Shown here in pieces: positions 37,558-47,605 of a stretch of 64,000 nucleotides of DNA. The DNA comes from Rhizobium sp. Leaf306. Its GTDB lineage: Bacteria > Pseudomonadota > Alphaproteobacteria > Rhizobiales > Rhizobiaceae. The DNA lies in assembly GCF_001423425.1 (NCBI RefSeq), contig NZ_LMNX01000001.1, positions 1,417,001 to 1,481,000 of the forward strand. The letters are read 5' to 3'. The notes under the pieces are model-generated. The model worked only from the letters and a program-made list of their open reading frames with translations, was not told the origin of the DNA and searched no databases. The translations under genes were made by a program, and so were the position numbers. The first letter of the stretch is position 1; the number at the start of each line of letters is the position of its first letter.

Positions 37558-38958
37558 ATGGATAATCGTGTTTACCTTGGGCCGCGCTTGCGAAGACTTC
37601 GCCGGGACTTGGGCCTGAAGCAGGTAGAGATGGCGAGCGACCTCGACATCTCGCCATCCTATGTCGCGCTGATGGAACGCAATCAGCGCCCGGTGACAGC
37701 TGAAATACTGCTGCGCCTCGCCAAGGCGTATAAGATCGATTTTAGCGAATTTACCGCTGACTCAGGCCAGGATCTTGTCGCGCAGTTACGGCTTGCAGCA
37801 CGAGACGCGATCTTCACTGACATCGATTTGAATGCGGTCGATATCGCGGATATCGCACACAGCTTTCCCGGGTTTGCTGAAGCGCTGCTGCGACTTTACA
37901 CGGCATACAAAGAGGAGCAGTTCGCTTTAGCCGACCGGCGCCAACACACGACAAACGACGGACGCCCGTTTGAAGGGGATTCCATCGCCGCCGTCAGAAG
38001 CTTTCTAGCCGCCCGAAAGAACTTCTTCCCGATTTTGGACACGCTGTCGGAAAAGCTGGCGGGCCGGGTAAGCCAAGGCGGCGGTTTGCCAGCCTTCCTC
38101 CAGAACGAGCACGGGTTTAAAGTCCGAAGGCTTCCCACAGAGGTGATGTCAGGATCCCTCCGGCGACTTGACTGGCATCGCAAGGAACTGCTGCTCAACG
38201 AAGCTCTGGATCATTCAAGCCAGAATTTCCAGATGGCGCAGCAGCTCGCCTACCTCGAGTTTGAGAACGAGATTGCAAGCACCGTTGCCGAAGGGAATTT
38301 CGAATCGCAGAATTCGGAGCGGCTTGCTCATCGAGCTATCGCTGCCTATTGCGCGGGGGCAATCCTGATGCCGTATGCTGCCTTTGCCAAAGCTGTGGAG
38401 GCTCGCCGATACGATCTAGACTCATTAGCTCGTTTCTTCGGGACGAGCTTCGAGCAGACTGCGCACCGGCTCACGACGCTCCAGAAGCCCGGACACGAGA
38501 GAGTTCCCTTCTTCTTCATAAAGGTCGACGTTGCCGGAAACGTCTCCAAGAGACTGAACAGCGGCGCCTTTCCCTTTGCACGACACGGCGGCGGCTGTCC
38601 GTTGTGGACGGTCCATCAGGTGTTTACCTCTCCAAGGCGGGTCGTGACACAATGGATGGAGCTGCCTGATGGCCAAAGGTTCTTCTCGATAGCTCGAACC
38701 GTGCACTCGGGCGGTGGCAGCCACGGCCTTCCGAGCGTCGACCGCGCGATCGCGATCGTCTGTGAGGCTCGATATGCAGACCGGCTTGTCTACGCCTCAG
38801 AGCACCCTCAGACACATAATCCGACGCCTATCGGCATTGCGTGCCAGCTCTGTCAGCGCACAGAATGCACTTCTCGTGCCGAACCGCCGATTGGACGGCA
38901 GGTACTTCCGGACAACTATCGGAGGACGGAGGCTCCGTTTGGGTTCTCCGACGCGTAG
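37558..38958 (+). CDS. XRE-family regulator, ScfR/RamB-like (short-chain fatty acyl regulator)
   Basis: 466 residues. The HTH_3 DNA-binding domain spans about 8-62 (LRRLRRDLGLKQVEMASDLDISPSYVALMERNQRPVT). A middle IrrE/M78-like domain (about 180-290) lacks an HExxH zinc site. The C-terminal DUF2083 domain carries CQLCQRTECTSRAEPPIGR, a possible metal site. Such proteins control acetate, propionate and glyoxylate-shunt genes and may sense acyl-CoA. No ribosome site is seen before ATG 37558, so the mRNA may be leaderless. It is divergent from aceA. Confidence 0.9.
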   Translation: MDNRVYLGPRLRRLRRDLGLKQVEMASDLDISPSYVALMERNQRPVTAEILLRLAKAYKIDFSEFTADSGQDLVAQLRLAARDAIFTDIDLNAVDIADIAHSFPGFAEALLRLYTAYKEEQFALADRRQHTTNDGRPFEGDSIAAVRSFLAARKNFFPILDTLSEKLAGRVSQGGGLPAFLQNEHGFKVRRLPTEVMSGSLRRLDWHRKELLLNEALDHSSQNFQMAQQLAYLEFENEIASTVAEGNFESQNSERLAHRAIAAYCAGAILMPYAAFAKAVEARRYDLDSLARFFGTSFEQTAHRLTTLQKPGHERVPFFFIKVDVAGNVSKRLNSGAFPFARHGGGCPLWTVHQVFTSPRRVVTQWMELPDGQRFFSIARTVHSGGGSHGLPSVDRAIAIVCEARYADRLVYASEHPQTHNPTPIGIACQLCQRTECTSRAEPPIGRQVLPDNYRRTEAPFGFSDA

Positions 38959-39078
38959 CCCGACTTAGGACGCGTACGATGCGCTCTACATGAGTAAGAA
39001 GGGTAATGGCGCTTTGCAAACTAACGGATGCTGCGAACGTGTCGGCGAGCCGGGCATCCTAACTCGAAGGCTTTCCAA

Positions 39079-39112
39079 CCCTGCTGAACACGGGTTCAGC
39101 AGGGCCGTTTTG
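39079..39112 (+). terminator. Hairpin terminator between the regulator and the binding-protein gene
   Basis: CCCTGCTGAAC (39079-39089) pairs perfectly with GTTCAGCAGGG (39094-39104) around ACGG, followed by CCGTTTT on the + strand. It lies 120 bases past the regulator stop and 60 bases past the end of the convergent binding-protein gene. Confidence 0.7.
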
Positions 39113-39171
39113 ACAATTGGGTTGGTCTTGCAAACCCATTGACAGGCCGGAGCAGCACTCAGCCGGAACGC

Positions 39172-40347
39172 CTACTTCTTGGCGAAGGCCAGACCCGGAT
39201 CGCCCTGTTTCTCGAAGGTCTGGATTTCCTTGTTGAAGTATTTGCCGTCTGCGCCTTTCTCGACGCTGCGCAGATAGATGTTCTGGGTGATGTGCCGGCT
39301 GGTAGGATCGATCGTCACGGGTCCACGCGGACTGGTCCATGACAGGCCTTTGACGGCCTCGACGGCCTTGGCCGCATCCTGCTTGCCGCCGGTTGCCTCG
39401 ATCATTTTTGCGATGACATGCATGCCATCGAATGCGCCGACGGCCGGGAAGGAAAGTTCGGCAGGGTTGCCGATCGCCTTTTGCGCTGCTTCGACGAAAG
39501 CCTTGTTTTCGGCCGAGTCATGCGAGACCGCGTAGTGGAAACTGGTGGTGAGGCCAAGGCCGGCTTCGCCCAGAGCCGGCAGATCGGATTCCTGCGTCAG
39601 ATCGCCCGTTGCGAAGAACTTGATGCCTGCTGCCTTGAGACCGGTGTCGTTATAGGCCTTCACGAAGGCAAGCGTCGGCGGGCCGGATGGCAGGAAGGTG
39701 AACAGCGCCTGCGCGCCGGAATCCTTGATCCGCTGCATCAACGGTGCGAAATCCGTTGTCGAAAGCGGCATCCGGATGGATTCGACAACCTGCCCGCCCT
39801 CTTTCTCGAACGCTGTTTTGAAAGCCGTCTCGGCATCGGCGCCTGGGCCGTAATCGCTGACCAGCGTGATCGTCTTGGTAACGCCGCCGTCCTTGGCGAC
39901 CTTGGCGAGCGGCGTGGCCGTCTGCCAGGTGGTAAACGAGGTGCGCACCACATAAGGGCTCGCGTTCACGATTGCGGACGTGGCGGCGTTCATGACAACC
40001 ATCGGCACATTGCCCTGCTGCAGCATGGGGGCCGCCGCCATCGCGTCTGGCGTGAAATAATATCCGGCGAGATACTGGACCTTCTCGCGAACGATCAGCT
40101 CCTGCGACATCGCTTTGGACTTGGCGGGATCGGCGGTCGGCACGTCGCGATAGACCACCTCGATCTCGTTATCGCCAACCTTCTTGCCGTTCAGGGCAAA
40201 GAAGGCATCGATACCGGCTTTGAAGTTTTTTCCCTGCAGCGCGAATGGGCCCGAGAAGGGACCGACGACGCCGACCTTGATGGTCTCGGCATAGCTGGCT
40301 CCCGACATCAAGGTCAGTGCGAAAACAGTTGAAATCAGCGTCTTCAT
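39172..40347 (-). CDS. ABC transporter periplasmic binding protein (branched-chain amino acid / aromatic acid type)
   Basis: 391 residues from ATG 40347 (GGGAGAG upstream). The signal peptide is MKTLISTVFALTLMSGASYA. The fold begins IKVGVVGPFSGPFALQGKNFKAGIDAFF, a type I periplasmic-binding-protein start. It follows pcaB on the same strand after 112 bases with a hairpin between. In Sinorhizobium, PcaQ also controls an ABC system for protocatechuate, so an aromatic acid ligand is a reasonable guess. No permease or ATPase gene is adjacent. Confidence 0.85.
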   Translation of the reverse strand: MKTLISTVFALTLMSGASYAETIKVGVVGPFSGPFALQGKNFKAGIDAFFALNGKKVGDNEIEVVYRDVPTADPAKSKAMSQELIVREKVQYLAGYYFTPDAMAAAPMLQQGNVPMVVMNAATSAIVNASPYVVRTSFTTWQTATPLAKVAKDGGVTKTITLVSDYGPGADAETAFKTAFEKEGGQVVESIRMPLSTTDFAPLMQRIKDSGAQALFTFLPSGPPTLAFVKAYNDTGLKAAGIKFFATGDLTQESDLPALGEAGLGLTTSFHYAVSHDSAENKAFVEAAQKAIGNPAELSFPAVGAFDGMHVIAKMIEATGGKQDAAKAVEAVKGLSWTSPRGPVTIDPTSRHITQNIYLRSVEKGADGKYFNKEIQTFEKQGDPGLAFAKK

Positions 40348-40422
40348 TAGGCTCTCCCGTGCCATGTGTCGCATCGCCTCCCGATGTAACGTTGCGAGAA
40401 GATTGCATGCGGTGCTGCAATG

Positions 40423-40451
40423 TAAAACCGAAATCGGCGTGTCAGCCGATT
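40423..40451 (-). terminator. Probable terminator after pcaB
   Basis: AATCGGC (40432-40438) and GCCGATT (40445-40451) form a stem with a 6-base loop. Read on the - strand the hairpin is followed by TCGGTTTT. It lies 9 bases after the pcaB stop and would partly separate pcaDCHGB from the binding-protein gene. Confidence 0.5.
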
Positions 40452-40459
40452 GCTATCCG

Positions 40460-41530
40460 TCAAATATCGCGCGGGGCATCGCGGCCGAGCTCGGTGATGT
40501 TGAAAGCGAGCTCGCCGGCCAGCCGCAGGCCCGCACCCGCCGCCATCACGATATGCGGCAGGACCAGCCATTCCAGCGTCCAGGCAGCGCCCGAGCGCTC
40601 CTGCTCGTGGACCATGGCCAGTTGCATGCCGGAAAGCTGGACCGCAGTGTAGCGCGAAAGAGCGACAAGCGCTTCGGCCGCCACCGGGTTCTGCTTGTGC
40701 GCCATGGCCGATGAGGCACCACCGCCAGACAGTGTTATCTCGCCCCCCATTTGCGCGAGAAGAGCGATATCCTGTCCGAATTTGCCGAGGCTTCCAGAAA
40801 TTGTCGCAAGGATGCCGGCGAACTCGGCAAGCCTTCCTCTCTGGCTCTGCCATTGCGGCGCATCGGCAAGGCCGAGCTCGGCGGCCATCATGGCGCGCAC
40901 TTGAGCCGCGTGATCACCCAGTTTTTCCAGCGTGCCGACGGCACCGCCAAACTGCAGCGCAAAGCCATCCTCGGCAAAGGCGGCAAGTAGATGTTTCTGG
41001 CGGATAAGCGGATGGCGCCAGGCATCCACGCGGTCCGATACCTTGATCGGCAAGGCCGCCTGCATGCGCGTATGCCCCATCATCGCGCGGGAACCGTGCG
41101 CCCGGTCAACTTCACCGAACCGCTCGGCCAGATCCTGCAGTCGCCCCGACAGAAGCGCGGCGACCGATTTCAGGCGCAGCATCAGAGCCGTGTCGATAAC
41201 GTCCTGGCTGGTCGCGCCGAAATGGACATGCGGCGCCGCCTCCCCACCGATCGCACTCCGCAGCTGTCGGACCAACTCCGGAACGACGACACCGTCTCTG
41301 GCTGTCGCCTGCTTCAACTTGGCCATATCGGGCGAAAACGACGCGCATGCCGCAGCGATCGCCTGCGCGGATGCATCCGGTATCAGACCACTTTTTGCCT
41401 GCGCGGTGGCGAGAGCCGCTTCGAAGGCCAGCATCGCCGTGATCTCGGCCTCTGGAGACAGAAGCCTTGAGACCTCCTCATCGCCGAGCAGACCGGACAG
41501 GAAGGGATGTTCGAATGCGGAAACGCTCAT
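40460..41530 (-). CDS. pcaB: 3-carboxy-cis,cis-muconate cycloisomerase
   Basis: 356 residues of the fumarase/aspartase superfamily. It lactonises beta-carboxy-muconate to gamma-carboxymuconolactone in the protocatechuate pathway. The superfamily signature is the SGGGASSAMAHKQNPVAAE loop at about 268-286. HFGATSQDVIDTALML (about 98-113) supplies another active-site strand. It is the last enzyme gene of pcaDCHGB. The C-terminus is shorter than in roughly 450-residue relatives, which is normal for alphaproteobacterial PcaB. Confidence 0.93.
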   Translation of the reverse strand: MSVSAFEHPFLSGLLGDEEVSRLLSPEAEITAMLAFEAALATAQAKSGLIPDASAQAIAAACASFSPDMAKLKQATARDGVVVPELVRQLRSAIGGEAAPHVHFGATSQDVIDTALMLRLKSVAALLSGRLQDLAERFGEVDRAHGSRAMMGHTRMQAALPIKVSDRVDAWRHPLIRQKHLLAAFAEDGFALQFGGAVGTLEKLGDHAAQVRAMMAAELGLADAPQWQSQRGRLAEFAGILATISGSLGKFGQDIALLAQMGGEITLSGGGASSAMAHKQNPVAAEALVALSRYTAVQLSGMQLAMVHEQERSGAAWTLEWLVLPHIVMAAGAGLRLAGELAFNITELGRDAPRDI

Positions 41531-41571
41531 GCCGGAATTGTCACCTTGCTGGTCTTTCTCGAAAGTAGCCG

Positions 41572-42189
41572 TCAGATATCGAAGAATATCGTTTCCTTGT
41601 CACCCTGGAGATGGATGTCGAAGCGAACCGTATCACCGTCCCGCTGCCCGATCAGGGTCGGCACCCGCACGCGATGCTCGATGCGGGCAAGGACCGGATC
41701 CTCCGCATTGGCGGTTTCCTCGTCGGAGAAATACATTCGCGTCTGCAGGCCAAGATTGATGCCACGCGCCACGATCCAGAACGTGACATGAGGCGCCATC
41801 AGCCGGCCGTCCCGGAACGGCACCCGCCCGGGCTTGATCGTTTCGAACGCGAACTCGCCGGTTGCCATATCGCCGGGACAACGGCCCCACCCCAGGAAAT
41901 TGGGATCGGCTGCACCGCGCGTTTCCGACGGGCTGTTGTAGATCCCGTCCGCGTCGGCCTGCCAGATCTCGATCAGCGCATCCTTCAGCGGTGCGCCGGC
42001 ACCGTCATAGACAAAACCCCTGATGGTGATCCGTTCGCCCTTGGTCTTGTCGCTGGCCATCGGCCCGGACCCAAGATCTTGGTCGTAGATGCCTTCAAGG
42101 CCTGCGAAATTCGGCGTGCAACCGATATGCACGTAAGGCCCGGCGGTCTGGGATGGCGTTTCTTTGAGGTAGTTCAGCGGCTGCGCCAT
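41572..42189 (-). CDS. pcaG: Protocatechuate 3,4-dioxygenase alpha subunit
   Basis: 205 residues from ATG 42189 (GGAAGG 9 bases upstream). A TTG at 42195 is less likely. It pairs with PcaH to form the non-heme Fe(III) ring-cleaving enzyme. The fold markers are TAGPYVHIG near the N-terminus, ALIEIWQADADGIY, and GRLMAPHVTFWIVARGI. The iron ligands sit on the beta subunit. The start codon lies just after the pcaH stop. Confidence 0.95.
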   Translation of the reverse strand: MAQPLNYLKETPSQTAGPYVHIGCTPNFAGLEGIYDQDLGSGPMASDKTKGERITIRGFVYDGAGAPLKDALIEIWQADADGIYNSPSETRGAADPNFLGWGRCPGDMATGEFAFETIKPGRVPFRDGRLMAPHVTFWIVARGINLGLQTRMYFSDEETANAEDPVLARIEHRVRVPTLIGQRDGDTVRFDIHLQGDKETIFFDI

Positions 42190-42191
42190 GA

Positions 42192-43348
<1,157 letters not shown>

Positions 43349-43353
43349 GTCGT

Positions 43354-44148
43354 TCAGGACTCCAGTTCTTCGAGAAAGCCGCGGATCAGGGCCGCATAGG
43401 CGCCAGGCGCTTCGATACAGGGTATATGCGCCGTGCCTTCGATGATTTCATAGCGTGCATTGGGAATAAGATCCGCCAGGGAGCGCACCAGTTCCGGCGG
43501 GGTCGATCCATCCTGATCGCCTGCTATGCAAAGCGTCGGCACCGCGATCCGGGCTGCCTGCTCCGTGTAATCCGCCTTGCTGATCGCAGCACATGTGCCG
43601 CTGTAGCCGAGGGCGGGTTGGCGCACCAGCATGTTGCAATAGGCCTTGTAGGCGGCATTTCCGGGCTCGCGGAATGCTGCGGTGAACCATCGCTGCATGA
43701 CAGGTTCGAGAATGCTGCCGATCCCGTTTTGCTCGACGGCGCCGATACGGTCAGCCCACATCTGCGGTGTCCCGATCTTGTGCGCCGTGTTGGAAAGGAT
43801 CAGCGCGCGAACGAGATCCGGCCGCGACACGTAGAGGCTCTGGGCAATCAATCCACCCACGGAAAGGCCGCAGACGATGACATCGGACAGGCCGAGATGA
43901 TCGAGCAGGGCTGCAAGTTCGCCGGAGAGATCCTCTATGGAATAAGGGGGATTTCCGAGATCCGACAATCCGTGACCACGCTTGTCATAGGTGAGAACCG
44001 TATAGTCACCCGCCAGCTTAGGGATGACGTGATGCCAGATGCGGCTATCCGTGCCGAGCGAGTTGACGAGCACCACGACCGGCCGGCCATCTCCCGCCCA
44101 GTCGATGTCATAGTGAACTGTGACGCCGCCAAGATCGACAAACTGCAT
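43354..44148 (-). CDS. pcaD: 3-oxoadipate enol-lactonase
   Basis: 264 residues from ATG 44148 (GGGAGG 10 bases upstream). It is an alpha/beta hydrolase that opens the enol-lactone to beta-ketoadipate. The nucleophile elbow is CGLSVGGLIAQSL (Ser about 97). The acid is in CIAGDQDGSTP and the His in GTAHIPCIEAP. It is the first gene of pcaDCHGB and is controlled from the PcaQ box about 73 bases upstream. Confidence 0.95.
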   Translation of the reverse strand: MQFVDLGGVTVHYDIDWAGDGRPVVVLVNSLGTDSRIWHHVIPKLAGDYTVLTYDKRGHGLSDLGNPPYSIEDLSGELAALLDHLGLSDVIVCGLSVGGLIAQSLYVSRPDLVRALILSNTAHKIGTPQMWADRIGAVEQNGIGSILEPVMQRWFTAAFREPGNAAYKAYCNMLVRQPALGYSGTCAAISKADYTEQAARIAVPTLCIAGDQDGSTPPELVRSLADLIPNARYEIIEGTAHIPCIEAPGAYAALIRGFLEELES

Positions 44149-44220
44149 GAACCAAATCCTCCCGGGCATAGTGTTCGCACTGGCATGCAGTTAAGTAAAA
44201 TGATAATTTCTGCCGATTGC

Positions 44221-44236
44221 TTAACCCATGGGTTAT
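44221..44236. promoter_or_regulatory. PcaQ binding site overlapping the pcaQ start codon
   Basis: Read on the - strand the site is ATAACC-CATG-GGTTAA, an exact match to the published rhizobial PcaQ consensus ATAACC-N4-GGTTAA. It sits in the pcaD-pcaQ intergenic region. Its last two bases are the first two of the pcaQ ATG (44235-44237). It should activate pcaDCHGB and block or tune pcaQ. Confidence 0.85.
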
Positions 44237-45179
44237 GAATTTGGACAATCTCAAGATCAAGTTCCGCCACCTGCAGACCTTTGTCGAGGTCGCCCGGCAG
44301 AAGAGTGTCGTGCAGGCCTCCAAGGTGCTGAATGTCAGCCAGCCGGCGGTGACGAAGACCATTCGCGAGATGGAGGAGGCGCTTGGCGTGACGGTGTTCG
44401 AGCGCGAAGGCCGCGGTCTGCGCTTGACGCGATCAGGGGAAGTGTTTCTGCGCCACGCCGGAACCACGCTCGCCTCCTTGAAGAGGGGCATGGATGCCGT
44501 CTCCACCACCCGCTTTGGTGACACAATGCCGCTGCGGATCGGCGCGCTCCCGACGGTCGCCAGCAACATCATGCCGCTGGCAATGACGCTTTTCCTTGCC
44601 GAGAATGCAGGCGGCCAGGTCAAGATCGTGACGGGCGAGAATGCCGTCCTGATGGAACAGCTACGCCTCGGCGATCTCGATCTGGTGGTGGGACGGCTTG
44701 CGGCGCCCGAGAAAATGGCGGGGTTGAGCTTCGAGCATCTCTATTCGGAACAGGTCGTGTTTGCGGTCCGCACCGGGCATCCTCTGCTCGAGGCGAAACA
44801 GTCGCTCTTTGAGACGCTGGGGCATTTCCCGATCCTGATGCCGACGCGCGGATCGATCATTCGGCCCGTCGTCGAGCAGTTTCTGATCACCCACGGCATT
44901 ACCGATCTCCCGGTCCAGATCGAGACGGTTTCCGATACGTTCGGTCGCGCCTTCGTCCAGACCAGCGACGCTATCTGTATCATCTCCCACGGCGTTGTGG
45001 CGGCCGATATCGCCCACGGCCTGCTGGCAACGCTGCCCATCGACACGGCGGAGACGAAGGGTCCGGTGGGGCTGACCCTCAAGGCCGAGGCCGGCGTCCC
45101 TGCGCCGCTCGATATTCTGATGCAGACGATCCGCCAGGCGGCGCGCGACATTGCAGGGGCGGCGGGCAAACGCGATTGA
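44235..45179 (+). CDS. pcaQ: LysR-type activator of the pca genes
   Basis: 314 residues from ATG 44235. A TTG at 44217 would be inside the operator. The HTH is FVEVARQKSVVQASKVLNVSQPAVTKTIREMEEALG (about 15-51), and the effector domain follows from about 90. PcaQ responds to beta-carboxymuconate and protocatechuate metabolites and activates pcaDCHGB. No ribosome site precedes the ATG because the PcaQ box occupies that place, which suggests a leaderless or short-leader transcript. Confidence 0.95.
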   Translation: MNLDNLKIKFRHLQTFVEVARQKSVVQASKVLNVSQPAVTKTIREMEEALGVTVFEREGRGLRLTRSGEVFLRHAGTTLASLKRGMDAVSTTRFGDTMPLRIGALPTVASNIMPLAMTLFLAENAGGQVKIVTGENAVLMEQLRLGDLDLVVGRLAAPEKMAGLSFEHLYSEQVVFAVRTGHPLLEAKQSLFETLGHFPILMPTRGSIIRPVVEQFLITHGITDLPVQIETVSDTFGRAFVQTSDAICIISHGVVAADIAHGLLATLPIDTAETKGPVGLTLKAEAGVPAPLDILMQTIRQAARDIAGAAGKRD

Positions 45180-45232
45180 CGACCGCAGGTCACCGTGATC
45201 GAACGGGCTAAAGAGGCATGAGGGAGCGGAGA

Positions 45233-46489
45233 ATGCAGGATCGGACGTTGTTGGAGGCGATGTTTCGTGCGGCGGTAAAGGCCGCCGATCCTCTGACCGG
45301 CATCAGCCGGCACCTGCCAGCGAAGCCGCAAGACGGCCGTACCGTCGTTGTCGGTGCCGGCAAGGGCGCGGCCCAGATGGCCGCTGCGCTCGAAACGATA
45401 TGGCCCGGCGAACTCTCGGGCGTCGTCGTCACCCGTTACGGCTACGGTTGCGAAACACGGTTTATCGAGGTTCTGGAAGCGTCTCACCCGGTGCCCGATG
45501 CGGCCGGTCTCGCCGCTGCCGTCAGGATCATGGAGGCGGTCTCCAGCCTGACGGAACGGGATCTGGTGATTGCACTGGTCTGCGGCGGCGGCTCTGCCCT
45601 TCTGCCGGCGCCACCGGAGGGACTGACGCTCGATGACGAGATCGCGCTCAACGAGATCCTGCTGGCATCGGGCGCGCCGATTTCAGCGATGAACGTTGTC
45701 CGCAAGCATCTTTCGACCATCAAAGGTGGCCGGCTTGCAGCAGCAACCCGGGCCAGGGTCGTCAGCCTGATCGTCTCCGACATTCCCGGCGACAATCCGG
45801 CCTTTGTCGCGTCCGGCCCGACAATCCCCGACGAAAGCACGCGGCACGATGCGCTGGCCATCGTCGAAAACTACGGACTCAATCTCACGCGGGACATGAT
45901 GGCGCATCTGACGTCGCCCGCAGCAGATGCTCCCGATCCTTCAGACCCGGTTTTCGCCCGGAACGAGCACCACGTCATCGCCTCGGCCGGCGTTTCGCTG
46001 CAGGCCGCCGCCGAGATAGCGCTGGCACATGGCCTGACGCCGCATATCCTGTCGGATTCCATCGAAGGTGAAGCGCGCGATGTGGCGCTCGTTCATGCAG
46101 CGATTGCGCGGGAAATTGCAAAGCACGACCGGCCGTTCGCCAAGCCTGCCGTGCTTCTCTCAGGTGGCGAAACGACTGTGACGCTGCGCTCCGACGGCGG
46201 ACGTGGCGGACGCAACGGCGAATTCGCACTGGCCCTTGCGCTCGCGATCGACGGCCTTGAGATCACTGCGCTCGCAGCCGATACGGATGGGATCGACGGC
46301 TCCGAAAACAACGCCGGCGCCTTTTGTGACGGCTGCACGACAAGGCGACTGATCGCGGCCGGACAGGATGGACGCGCGCTTCTGTCACGCAACGACAGCT
46401 ATACCGGCTTCGAAGCGACCGGTGACCTGTTCGTCACCGGCCCGACGGGCACGAATGTCAACGATTTCAGGGCGATCCTGATCCGGTAA
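45233..46489 (+). CDS. Glycerate 2-kinase (MOFRL family)
   Basis: 418 residues from ATG 45233 (GGGAG 6 bases upstream). It phosphorylates D-glycerate to 2-phosphoglycerate. Older annotations call the family TtuD hydroxypyruvate reductase. Motifs are VVGAGKGAAQMAAALE, CGGGSALLPAPPEGLTLDDEIALNEILLASGAPISAMNVVRKHLS (about 113-157), and the C-terminal MOFRL part GRGGRNGEFALALA with DGIDG. It follows pcaQ by 53 bases on the same strand but has no clear link to the pca pathway. Confidence 0.9.
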   Translation: MQDRTLLEAMFRAAVKAADPLTGISRHLPAKPQDGRTVVVGAGKGAAQMAAALETIWPGELSGVVVTRYGYGCETRFIEVLEASHPVPDAAGLAAAVRIMEAVSSLTERDLVIALVCGGGSALLPAPPEGLTLDDEIALNEILLASGAPISAMNVVRKHLSTIKGGRLAAATRARVVSLIVSDIPGDNPAFVASGPTIPDESTRHDALAIVENYGLNLTRDMMAHLTSPAADAPDPSDPVFARNEHHVIASAGVSLQAAAEIALAHGLTPHILSDSIEGEARDVALVHAAIAREIAKHDRPFAKPAVLLSGGETTVTLRSDGGRGGRNGEFALALALAIDGLEITALAADTDGIDGSENNAGAFCDGCTTRRLIAAGQDGRALLSRNDSYTGFEATGDLFVTGPTGTNVNDFRAILIR

Positions 46490-46501
46490 TCCGGCTGTCG
46501 T

Positions 46502-47407
46502 TCACTGCAGTTGCGGTTTCAGAAGGAAGTCGTTGCGGTCCGCCGATTTCACGCGAAGCCAGGCTTCGCGGCCGTCACGGAGAACACGCATGGGAATTTC
46601 GGCACCGGGCGGTCCGCTTTCCCAAACCTTGCGGTAGAAGTCAGCCAACCCGTCGACCTCACCGTCGCGGATTTCCGAGATGACGTCGCCACGCTTGAGC
46701 CCTGCCTTTGCGGCCGGGCCATTTTCGGTGACGCTCATGACAACGACGTCGCCATTCGTTTCTGCCGAGAACGCGCCGAGCCAAGGGCGCGGCTGGCGCT
46801 TGAATTCGCCGCTGTTGAGCAGGTCATCCAAGATTGGAGCCAGTAGGTTGATCGGGACCACCATATTGATATCGGCGATCTCTCCGCCCTTGCTCATCTG
46901 CAGCCGTAGCGAGCCGACGCCGATCAACCGGCCTTCGGCATCGACCATCGCGGCGCCTCCCCAGGAGGGATGCGCCGGCGTGATAAAGATCGCCTCGTCG
47001 AGCAGGTACTCCCAGTATCCTGCGAACTCCTGCTTGGCGACGATATTGCCGCGCACATACTGGCCCTCCCCGTCCGCAAAAACGATCGGATCTCCGACAG
47101 CAGCATTGTCGGAATCCCCGATCTCGAGCGCAGGCAGTTCCAAGGGCGCCAAGGCCTGCACGAGACCGAAGCCGCTTTCCTGATCGTAGGCGAGTGCATG
47201 GCCCGGGACCTTGCGGCCATCACGGCTCGTGATCCACACGTCATCGGCCTCGGTAATCAGATAGCCGATCGTCAGGATAAGACCGTTTTCCCGGATGACC
47301 ACACCGCTGCCTTCGCGCCGGACGCCGAGAGCATCGGCCGTGAACGCGTTATCGGGAATGGAGGCGCGTACCGCGACGACGGACGCCAAGATTTTCTCTA
47401 TATCCAT
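46502..47407 (-). CDS. Do/HtrA-like protein with PDZ domain, triad lost (pseudoprotease)
   Basis: 301 residues from ATG 47407 (AAGGA 8 bases upstream), without an obvious signal peptide. A trypsin-like domain (about 5-195) and a PDZ domain (about 205-295, MSVTENGPAAKAGLKRGDVISEIRDGEV) are clear. The catalytic positions are changed. Where Do proteases have TNxHV this has TIGYLI (Y49), the Asp site reads SGFGL (G79), and the GNSGG site reads PSWGG (W149). It is therefore probably not a protease but a binding or regulatory protein. It converges with the glycerate kinase gene with a 12-base gap. Confidence 0.82.
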   Translation of the reverse strand: MDIEKILASVVAVRASIPDNAFTADALGVRREGSGVVIRENGLILTIGYLITEADDVWITSRDGRKVPGHALAYDQESGFGLVQALAPLELPALEIGDSDNAAVGDPIVFADGEGQYVRGNIVAKQEFAGYWEYLLDEAIFITPAHPSWGGAAMVDAEGRLIGVGSLRLQMSKGGEIADINMVVPINLLAPILDDLLNSGEFKRQPRPWLGAFSAETNGDVVVMSVTENGPAAKAGLKRGDVISEIRDGEVDGLADFYRKVWESGPPGAEIPMRVLRDGREAWLRVKSADRNDFLLKPQLQ

Positions 47408-47544
47408 GATGCCGATCCTTATCTTGTCGCGGTAGGGGCGCGGCCGCCTAGCCGAATTGATTGATCGCAAACTGCACGCTGTTTCCAAGCGACAGGGTCA
47501 AAATATGATTTTGCGCGGACCGGTTCAAGAGGTTGCTACCAGAC

Positions 47545-47577
47545 ATGGAAAGGCCGCCGGAGTTACCCGGCGGCCTT
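47545..47577 (-). terminator. Terminator after the DUF992 gene
   Basis: AAGGCCGCCGG (47550-47560) pairs perfectly with CCGGCGGCCTT (47567-47577) around a 6-base loop, followed on the - strand by TCC. It lies 28 bases past the DUF992 stop. Confidence 0.75.
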
Positions 47578-47605
47578 CCAAATGACTTGACGTCTGGCCG
47601 ATAGA

